From positions 9,990,329-10,054,328 of the forward strand of contig NW_019167893.1 in assembly GCF_002303985.1 (NCBI RefSeq): a stretch of 64,000 bases of DNA. Reading direction: 5' to 3'. Under the pieces are notes generated by a model that made no database searches, was not told the origin of the DNA, and worked only from the letters and a program-made list of their open reading frames with translations. Both the position numbers and the translations under genes were made by a program. Origin of the DNA: Durio zibethinus. Taxonomy: Eukaryota > Streptophyta > Magnoliopsida > Malvales > Malvaceae. Positions 12,301 to 21,380 of this stretch are shown in pieces (position 1 is the stretch's first letter; each line of letters begins with the position of its first letter).

Positions 12301-13214
12301 ATCATAAAAAAGGCCCTTAAAAATCTTAAAAGGACTGAAATTGTTTGATTTATTTATTGAGTTTGTCCAATTGTGCTAAAAGTATAATTGTATTAAAGAT
12401 GTATAAAAGTATGAAAATAGATGGTTGGAATTAATAAGCATAGAGCTGTAGCCACAACCAAAATCAACTATTTTTTAAAATGATAAGAATGAGGCAATAA
12501 TATTTGGAGCATATAAACGATATGCAAAATGAAAAATTTAGACATAGTAGCCTGAAGTGATTACATTAGAGATTTAATCTCAAGTAGAAGTAATTACTAT
12601 AAAAGAAAATTGAATTCCAAGATGTTTAGTTAATAGTACTACAAGTAGAATAAATTTAAACCGTTACTATTAGACACCAATAATGGGAATCCAACTTTGA
12701 ATTAGTAATCCCTAATTACAAAGTTTAATAGGTAAAAATAAGTTATTGTTGTGTCTATTAAGCACTAGTAAAATCCATTCAAATTTTAAAAATTAATATG
12801 ATCTATTATATGGGAAAGATGACTTTTTATACTCTGAATGGAGTTTTAAATGTCTAAAGTAATAGAGATATAATGAAACTTTACCTATATAAATATAGAA
12901 GTGGTGTCGCTTCAACAAGAAGAATTGTGGTCTCTCTTATAAATATTTATAAATAAGATTAGCACATGGCCATAATAATGCTAAAAGCGGTTGTAAACCT
13001 TTAACAGAAGAATAAATAAGTATTACGTGTGTTATATCTTCAATTCTAACACTAGTAGTTGAGGTTTAATCACAGACACCATCAATTGCATTATAATTCT
13101 AAGATTTATACGCTAATTGAAGGTTTAAATCGAGAGATACCTTATTGTATTCATGTTATTTATTTATGTGAAAGATTAAAAATTAAGTACCAACATTTCA
13201 AACTGGTGGGAGAT

Positions 13215-13469
13215 TGTTAGTAGTTTAGAATATGGTGCATCTTACATTGGATAAAAAGATTTAACTATTGATGAATAATAATTATGTTTGAACAAAAACA
13301 ATTATCCTGTGACAAATAGTTATAACTATTTGAATATAAATAAAGTATTATTCATAAAGGTCATAATTATATAGAAGTTTATAATCATTTGAATAGAAGT
13401 TTATGTTTGTTCATTCATTATAAATAAATCTTTCGATATAATCATTTTCACTACTTTTGATGAAAAAGT
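13215..13469 (+). repeat. 3' LTR of the degenerate retroelement (truncated)
   Basis: Begins right after the purine tract GGTGGGAGAT and matches the left LTR through TTCACTACTTTTGAT. It then joins an unrelated Ogre-like LTR fragment at 13470. Confidence 0.65.
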
Positions 13470-14650
13470 TATCATAACGTATAGATCCATGGATCTACTA
13501 TTAGACATGATTTTTAGGAATCACCACCAATCTTTTTTGTTTATGTGTGATTGACCACCTGATCGAATTTATCCTATTTAAATAGCAGCCCTAAGATTGA
13601 CTTAAATATCTTTAAATAATAGATTCTGATCCTCAAAATCAAAGTTTAGGTTCAGGAGTACAATTACATGTAAAGAAAGTTATAGCACTCCCACAGTGCC
13701 CATCCCAATGATGGTACCAGTTTGATTTCAAATTATCCAAGCCTTGGATATGTTTATAATTTATCAAAATATTTAATGTTAAAAATTAATCTTAAAATTA
13801 TCCTAATAGTTTGGTAGCAATTTAAGATAATCTTCTTACCTTAGAATTATTCATAAAAACTAGTGTCCCACTCTGAAGAGGCTTCATCGTCAGATTTATT
13901 ATAGCATTTTATTAAGGAAAAATTGGTAAAGTTTCTTAATAGTTTGGTAGGATTTACTTTGTGGTAGGTCTCCCAATAGTTTGGTGAAATTTTATTATAA
14001 AAAAGAACATTTGTAAATTTTTTTTTTGAGAAATTTTATTAAGTTTCTCAATAGTTTGGTAAGGCTTAATTTAAAAAGTAATCCTCTAATTATTCGGAGA
14101 ATAAAATTATTTTTTTATTTTTTTAAAATTCATTTATAAAATTTTTCAATTGTTTGATAGATTTTCTAAAATTTGAATCCATAAAAATTTTCAAATAGTT
14201 TGGTAAAATTCATGAATTTATTTGAAAATATTTTATTTATTTATTTATTTGTATTATTATTATTATTTTTTTTGGAAAAATTTTTTTTAAGAAATTTAAT
14301 AATAAAATAATCAAGAAAAGTCAGTAAAATAAATAAATAAAAACTAAAAATAAAATGAAAATTCAAAATATAAACTAAATAAAAATAAAATCAAAAAACA
14401 AAATGAAATGAAAAAAAGAAAACTTGCGATTGAGTCGGATTAGAACGTAAATCAATATGCAGGTCAACGAATCATGCACAGGTTTGAGACTCTTAAAACG
14501 CTATCGTTTTGGCTTGACATATAAGCCAAATTTGCCCGTTTCTCCTTAGAAGCTCTCTACTCTCTCTCTCTCTCTCTAAGCTTGAAAACGCTCTTAACTC
14601 TTTTTAAAAATGCCAAGAACACCAATCCGAAACTTAAAAAAACCCACCGG
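13470..14650 (-). repeat. Truncated Ogre-like LTR fragment (element B family)
   Basis: Reads (plus strand) TATCATAACGTATAGATCC, matching the left edge of the element B LTRs (TGTCATAATGTATAGATCC at 50961). It keeps the same order of blocks: the TCACCACCAATCTTTTTT block, AGCACTCCCACAGTGCCCAT, ACCAGTTTGATTT, repeated CAATAGTTTGGTA motifs, AAAACGCTATCGTTTTGG and a final ACCCACCGGTTTTTGG. It covers about the first two thirds of the LTR and then stops. No partner LTR or internal sequence is attached. Confidence 0.75.
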
Positions 14651-14653
14651 TTT

Positions 14654-14729
14654 TTGGCATATATTTGTCTCATTTTACTCATAACAAGAATTGGCATATA
14701 TCTGTTTCATTTTACTCATAACAAGAATA
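14654..14729. repeat. Short tandem duplication
   Basis: Two adjacent copies of about 37 bp, each containing GGCATATAT, CATTTTACTCATAACAAGAAT. They lie right at the broken end of the LTR fragment. A (CT)n tract occurs just upstream at about 14560-14577. Confidence 0.7.
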
Positions 14730-16010
14730 GGTTATGATATTGAACGTCACTGCATTTAACTATCTTACAAATTCTGATGAGTGAAAAGCATACTCGTAGA
14801 GAGAGTAGCCCATCATATTCATTTATTCGGCTGTAATATATACAAGGAAAAGTACAATAGAGAGACCACAAAAATAAGAGTTCAAAAGTACTTGAGGTTA
14901 GACTATATAATTGTTGTTGATGCAATTTTTTTTCGGTGAAAATGGAGTATAAAAGTTGAGTCGGAAAGAGCGCTAAACTTGTTATAAAAAAAAAAAAAAT
15001 CAAGAAACACGAGAGACAGTATTCCGCCTTACAACGCTCAAATCAATCAAGTTTGAAAGTATTGCATGCACGGTTTAATTTTCCCTTTTATATCTTATGA
15101 GCTAGACAAAGTGATTGTTTGTCATGAAACCATAACGTGACCGTTAAGATATAACAATTGACTACATGAGCAGAAGTAGGGTTTTTTTTATTCCTCAAAT
15201 GGCCATGACTTTGAAATTTTATTTGATATGAAAATCTTATCCTCTTGTTTGTTTAACAGTACAATATATAGTCATTTCCAACATAATGAAATTATCCACA
15301 AATAATTGAGAAAAATTTGTATGATTAAATAGGGAATGTTAAATGATGATAGAGAAGAATAAAATTTGGTTGTGGGGTTATAAATCAACCCATCGTTTTC
15401 TTAAATTTATCAAGTCCCTTCACCCTTCGCATTGACATGATAAGAAACAAAGAGTCATAAGAACTCCTGCAATTTTCACCAATTCCAGATATATAAACTA
15501 AGTATAAGCCTGCAGGGAGATGAAATAAAGTTAAAATATATATCCTGATAATTTCAAGGTTACAGGGGATGGATCACCCGCTCCAATGTATGAGCCACTT
15601 GCAATAAGTTGGCATCCTTCACTACATGAAAGGTCCTTGGGTTTAGGTTTACTAAGGCGCCTTTCAATACAGTGTATATGTCGTTTAAATTAAAGATAAA
15701 ATCTTAAAATTTTGATCAATTATTTTTAAATCGACTTTTAATAAAAATACAGCAATAATTCATTAAAATTGGAATAAAAAGACTAAAACATCGTAATTGA
15801 GCATCTCTTTTCTCTTTCGATGAATTGGATATACGATCATTTTAATTTCTTCGTTTGGATTATCAAATGGTGCTTTGTGTCATTGACTGAAGGAAAAAAG
15901 ATTTTTGAAGCCAATGATATGGCCCCTTAGGCACTGAACCCATCCATTTACATCCTAACTAGGCTTTTACCAACCAACCAATAGAATTTCAGTTGGTAAA
16001 TTTATACAAC
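14730..16010. other. Intergenic sequence, no gene seen
   Basis: Moderately AT-rich with no recognised domain. The 14716-15003 minus-strand frame is low-complexity and hydrophobic and has no family resemblance. A more complex patch around 15490-15660 was read on both strands and not identified. Confidence 0.5.
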
Positions 16011-16011
16011 A

Positions 16012-17870
16012 GATATCTGTAATTAAGTTAAATTGTGAAATTAGTCCATTTATCTTAATATATTCAAATTAGATTTTTATATCTTATTTAATTATCAAAT
16101 TTAGTTAAATTATTAATAATTTAAACTTTTTTTATTAAAATTAATGACGTGACATTTTGACTTTGCTTATGTGTCATTTTTATTTATGTAATCGTTGATT
16201 TTATTGACGTATAAAGTACACATGGTCAAAGATAATGATGTAGCCAAATTTTTAACACATCTTTATTTTTCCATATAAGCTTTTCTTAAATTGTATGGCT
16301 CGTTTCAATACCTTGGTTAAATGATAAAATTAGTTATTCTACCTTAATGTGTTCAAATTTAATATTTATATATCAATTAATTATCGAATTTAAGATATGA
16401 TCTAAAATAACATATAAAAACATAACTTATTAATTTGACCATGAGATTGTTTTTCATATTTAGATAATTTTTTTTGGATATTTGAATTATTAATTGGACT
16501 TAGTTTGACAAATTGGGTTAATATCAAATTAAATTATAAACCTAACATAAACTAAATTATATATTTTATTTATCTTTTATTTATTTATTTATTGATTTTT
16601 TGTTACTTTTTATTTTTATATATTTTTGAAATATAAAAAAATAAAAAATAAAAAAACTTGCAAAACGACAAAAATGTAAAAGTTAGATAAAAAAAACCAT
16701 AATCAACAAACTCAAATACACAATCAATAATAAAAGTAATTAATTGTAGATATTCATTTAAAAAAATTTTCAATATTAAATGGGTTTTAAAATCATTTTT
16801 GGATCAATTGGATTTAATTATAAAATTGAATTCTAAGCCCAAATTTAAAGTCCAAAAGTATTTTATTTATTTTTACTGTTTAGTTACTAAAAGTCCAAAA
16901 GTTAAAGTAAAAAAAAGGAAATCAAAAATTGAAAAAAGATAAGGAAAATATGAAAGATTTTTGAAAAGATTGATTTGAAAAAATTTTGAGAATTCAACAT
17001 CACTTGACAAGATAACACAACAAAAACAATTAGAAATAATTTTTTATTGAGAATTTTTTTTAAAGGTTTCAAGTTTAGAATTTTTAGGATATTATACTTA
17101 GTTTTGCTTTAGTTGAAGATACAAAATGGTGGTATCGATCTTTAGGTATTGATAGTTTTTGGGTTTTTTTAATAATTTTTTTATAATAGTTGAATTTTTC
17201 AATAATTGGTTTATAGAAATTTCATTAAAATATGAATTTGTTGAATGAAACTTATAAAGAGAAGTAAGAGGAAATCGAAGATGAGAGAGGAGAAAAAAAT
17301 TAAAAAAAAAATATTTTTTGTTTTTATAATAAGTTGAAATGGTGTCGTTTTAGAAGATAAGTCTAGTGCAACTTGTAATGTTAACCCATATATTAATTTT
17401 ATCTACAACTTGACCTATTTGTATTTAAATTTTTTTCCTCTTTTATTGTAGTTTTCTTTTATTTATTTTAGATCAAATCTTAAATTCGATAATTAGTTTA
17501 TGTATAAGAATTAAATTTAAACACAAATTAAAATAGAAAGACAAATTTTACTATTTAATCAAAATACAAGTACAAACTATATAATTTTAAAAAAATTAAC
17601 GTGAAAAAATAATGAAATGTAAAAAAATTTTACCATATCATTATCTTTGACTACATGGACTTTATATATCAACAAAGCTAATAACTACTTAAGTAAAAAT
17701 ATCACGTCAAAAAAGTTAAAATGTCATATCATTAACTTTAACAAAAAAATTTAAATAATTAATAATTTGATTAAATTTAATAATTAAATAAATTATAGGA
17801 ATCTAATTTAAACACATTAAAATAGATGAACTAATTTTATCATTTAATTAAAGTATAAATATCTTATATA
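16012..17870. mobile_element. Long-inverted-repeat element, possibly a non-autonomous Mutator-like element
   Basis: The first 250 bp or so (from about 16012) and the last 260 bp (to about 17870) are inverted copies. Matching pieces include AAATTAGTCCATTTATCTTA against the reverse complement of TAAAATAGATGAACTAATTT, and GTCAAAGATAATGATG against the complement of CATTATCTTTGACTAC. A second, inner copy of the terminal sequence occurs at about 16318-16395 and its inverted partner at about 17440-17580, so the ends are compound. The interior has no coding sequence. Exact ends and a 9-bp target duplication were not established, so the superfamily is uncertain; long inverted ends without coding capacity favour a MULE-like derivative. 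Confidence 0.65.
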
Positions 17871-18182
17871 TAATTTGACCTATTTGAATTTCAATGAATT
17901 GCTAGGTTACTGCAAGACTAAATTGATCGAAGAAGACCCAAAAAAAAAAAAAAGATGGAGTACTAATTCTGCAAATTGAAAGACCAAGTAATTTCGTGCA
18001 CATATTTCTACATACGAAAAAGCGAGGGCATTGACACAAGGTGGATTAACGCATGGTCTCATTTCTTTTCATTAACTTCAACGTGTACGAGAATCACCAT
18101 TTATATATAGATCTTGAAAATATTGATAGCAAAAATCAAAATTAATAGAGAATCAAACACGGCGTCAATATAAATCTACACT

Positions 18183-18188
18183 TCTCAA

Positions 18189-18225
<37 letters not shown>

Positions 18226-18540
18226 TTTTAAATTTTATCATTTTATTTAAATAAATCTTTATACTTTTATTATACTTAAATAAATCATTAATCTTTAATT
18301 TACATATAAATAAAATTTTAAATTTTAATTTATATTTAAACAAATTCTTAATTTTTAATTTGTAACTAAATAAATTCTTAATATAAATTAATATTTTATT
18401 CGAAATAAAAACTTATATAGATATAAAGGAAAGTATAAAGAATTATTTTGATACAATAAAAATATAAAAATTTATTTAAATAAAGTTGAATAATTCAACG
18501 ACTTTTAATATTTTAACAAAAAAATGTATTTTGGGTATTT
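18183..18540. repeat. (AAT)n microsatellite followed by AT-rich inverted-repeat sequence
   Basis: About twelve AAT units at 18187-18222. Then come several near copies of AAATAAATTCTTAATTTTTA-type sequence and an inverted partner near 18400-18500 (ATACTTTTATTATAC against AAAATATAAAAATT). Probably a small AT-rich hairpin element; ends not defined. Confidence 0.45.
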
Positions 18541-18629
18541 AGTTCAACCATGAGGTAATGCACTAGAATTTCATCACCGAATTTTATTACAAAAACTATA
18601 AAACCCGGACTTTTGTCACTATAACTAGG

Positions 18630-19240
18630 TTCAATACAAATACGAGTGGCATGTGTAGTGTAAACATGGCAGCCTCTTCCTTTCTCAAGGGAAGAAGCGC
18701 AGGAAGTTGTACCCGCGGCGTTGGGTGTCTTCCTGCAATCACAGCCTTCTTGTCTCCTTTGGGAGCTGCTTATGTGGTTTCCTACAGTTCATGACATCTC
18801 TGTGCCACTCATCTGCTACTCAATAGTCTGAGCCTGGATACCACTTCACGGAAGTCGTTTTTCAATAGCTTTTAGAGGAACCAACCTAGAAAGGGAACGC
18901 TAGGCCGCGTGGTTTTACCTACAGGAATCGTAACCCACCGTAGAAGCCATTAGTCCTTTATGGATTGTTTAGGACACCGATTAACCTCTCTTCACTATTG
19001 ACCCTCAGGAGTTTGTGTGACCTCTTATGATGGTCATTGATACCCGACAAAATGGTTTTTGTATATATTACCGCAATAACTGATTGACCATAAAAATATG
19101 ACGAGTTGCAATTCAGGGTCACCCCGCATATTTTACCTGAGTGGGTCGCTGTTTCCTTGATAGAACGCTACTCTTATCTAATGTGATTTTCGTGTTATTT
19201 TCCTTTGTCCACAAAAAAGACCGCATTGTTATTTTCTTGT
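18630..19240. other. GC-richer, complex-sequence island of unknown origin
   Basis: Between very AT-rich flanks lies about 600 bp of mixed-composition, non-repetitive sequence, for example GTACCCGCGGCGTTGGGTG and GGCCGCGTGGTTTTACC. No long open frame exists on either strand and no RNA gene was recognised. The texture resembles plant organellar DNA, so a nuclear insertion of mitochondrial DNA is the leading guess, but I could not match it to a specific organellar gene. Confidence 0.4.
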
Positions 19241-19529
19241 CCCTTATTGTATCCTCTTTTCTCCGTTACTTCCTTTTATTTTGCAATTAAGATTTCAAGA
19301 ATTTCTTTAAAAAATTCAAGAATTTCTATAAAAATTTTCAAGAATTAAATTTTAATAATTAAAATTAAAAGTTTACAACCAACAATCATGAGGCTATTGA
19401 TTATGTGATTATGTTATTTCCTAACTTGATATAAATTTGCAAAAACGGGATAAAATGAAGGATGATTATCTGAATTATTTGTGTAAAGATATCCATGGAT
19501 CAGGCAATAACTCGTCAAATTTGTTGACT
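19241..19529. other. Intergenic spacer, no gene seen
   Basis: AT-rich sequence with three near copies of TTCAAGAATT(T/A) around 19294-19345. Nothing else recognised. Confidence 0.4.
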
Positions 19530-20080
19530 CGGCCCAACTTTGGTTGGACTTTGAACATAAAACTTTAGACTCAGTTCGATTTGCAGGATATTATTATATT
19601 TAATAAATAATATATTTTTATTTAATTTTTAATTATAAAATACATTTAAAATATTAAAATATTAATTTTTTTTAACATTTTAATAATTAACATATAAAGC
19701 TTCCCAGTTTTAAGATGTCAATTGATATTGCCCAATTGATTCACACTTATTGAGTGCTTATTACTTTATTCATCCAAATAGAAGTCTCTAAACAGTCTTC
19801 TGGTTTCAGAGTTGAATCTGCAAGGAAATTGTACCCTTAACTTCCCACGATATTGCATTTCTCCAATAATTGTAAGACAGTATGGAACTTTCCCCGTAGT
19901 TTTGTTTTTTAATTAGATACTGGTAATTTAATATTAATATTTAATATTTTTAATATAATTTAAAATTAAAATTAAATAAAAATATTTTATTAATAAAATA
20001 ATATCTGCAATCCAACTAAATCATATTTAAAAACTTTTAACTAAATCTGACTCAAGTCGGATCAAACTTGCACTCTAGGT
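19530..20080. repeat. AT-rich inverted-repeat (MITE-like) element
   Basis: The left arm contains CTTTAGACTCAGTTCGATTTGCAGGATATTA and then TAATAAATAATATATTTTTA. The right arm is its imperfect reverse complement, containing TAATATCTGCAATCCAACTAAATC and TGACTCAAGTCGGATC. About 240 bp of unrelated sequence separates the arms. No coding sequence. A sequence of the same flavour occurs near 53160-53420. Confidence 0.5.
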
Positions 20081-20915
20081 GGTTTGCCTGGTGCATTAAA
20101 ATATCTTAGATAAACAAATTATTAAGTTCTTTATGCATAAATAAATATTAATTTTCGTATGAATCATAATATGATATAAAATATGAATGTTTTTAATAGT
20201 TCAATCAATAATCATTAAATAACAAGAAGAAAAGTAGAAAGACCACATTTAGTGATATTTCATGAAAAATTGGAATTGAAGCGAGCATATTTAAAGTTAT
20301 TAAGGGTTTTTTTTTTCCCATCAACCAAAGACCAAAAGCGGAAAATGGACATAAGCCAATAAATAAAACATAAGGATAAACTAGCTCGACGGCTGGGAGC
20401 CACACCAGTTTTAATGGTTAAAATCAAGTTTTGGGAGTCAAATATTCAACCTCATGCTATAGAGTTGTGGCCTGCCATATTGGACAGGACAAAAGGACCG
20501 GACCATCCAAAATTGTTATAATATTCAAGTGATTTCATTTCATTACATTGACATTACTAATTGCATCTTTCTTATGGAACTTATCACATATTCCGTTTCA
20601 ATTCATCAATGTTATTGAAAATCGAGTTTTAAAGTATAGATATAAATAAAATATATTGTAAAAAAAATCATAAACAGGGGTTGTAATTTACTGACATTTT
20701 CATTGTATCTTTCCTATGAAACTACACATTCCCTTTCAATCCACGCAGGTCAAAAAAAGGGAAGGCACAGTGCACACGTTTCCCAAAGTGGATTTCGACA
20801 ATAACGTTTTAAAAGTTGAAACTGTGATGGAGTTGTTGGTAGCCGTCTTCCATGGTGGCTTCCTATTTTTAAAAAGTCCTTTTTTAAATCCCACGTAGTA
20901 TGAAAGGCAAAAAAC
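20081..20915 (+). promoter_or_regulatory. Upstream region of the Nudix gene
   Basis: No gene was recognised here. The only regulatory-looking features are an ACGT-core motif in CCCACGTAG at about 20890-20898 and the TATA box just after this interval. Short open frames (20205-20405 minus, 20716-20898 plus) show no family resemblance. Confidence 0.4.
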
Positions 20916-20924
20916 TATAAATAT
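20916..20924 (+). promoter_or_regulatory. Putative TATA box of the Nudix gene
   Basis: TATAAATAT on the coding strand, about 460 bp before the chosen ATG, followed by a pyrimidine-containing stretch suited to a start site near 20950. The long leader this implies may contain a 5' UTR intron; the true start site cannot be read from sequence alone. Confidence 0.45.
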
Positions 20925-21380
20925 ATGGAGCTCCTATAATCATTTCATTTCATCTGTAAAAAGGTTGTTTGAGAGGGAAGGAAGTTGTACCATACCTGCC
21001 TGCCAAGTAACTACCTGTTTATTGCTTTTTCAGCATCTTCCTGTCTTCAATTCCCAGGAATCTGTCTTGGAACTGTTCATTTTTTTCCCACATCTTTGTT
21101 GTCTCTTAAAACGTATGCAAGTGTTTTTACTCAACTTATTGACAAACATTAGCCCCTGAAGGTTGAAAGGATTTTACCCGTTCAGTTTTCTTTAATAAAA
21201 AAAGAAACATAAGACAGAATCAGGTATTTTGATCTTCATTGAATGGGTTATGTCTTAGTTGGAATTGATTGATGGAGGAAATATTGTTTCTCAGTCTAAA
21301 CTTAATCAAAACTTATTATTATTTTTTTATTCCTACAGACCATATAATAATAGTAGTAACTCATTAAGCTCTGTCATTAC

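Larger units (their letters stand above)
9107..13469 (+). mobile_element. Degenerate LTR retroelement inserted in CYP79 copy B
   Basis: Two direct repeats frame this block: one starts TGTTGGTAGTTTAGAATG at 9107, the other TGTTAGTAGTTTAGAATA at 13215. Each continues with GGTGCATCT(C/T)ACATTGGATA. The second is preceded by GGTGGGAGAT, a typical polypurine tract, so the element reads on the plus strand. Similarity between the repeats runs to about 9345 and 13462; the true LTR end is unclear because the right copy is truncated at 13469. The roughly 3.8 kb interior has no open frames and I could not identify gag or pol with confidence. It may be a heavily decayed Copia-type element or a large non-autonomous derivative. 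No convincing primer-binding site was found. Confidence 0.7.

Noticed and set aside
18630..19240. Ribosomal or transfer RNA gene in the GC-richer island
   Set aside because: No tRNA cloverleaf or conserved rRNA core sequence could be recognised when read on both strands.
20205..21159. Short open frames upstream of the Nudix gene as separate genes
   Set aside because: No family resemblance; their position fits promoter and leader sequence.
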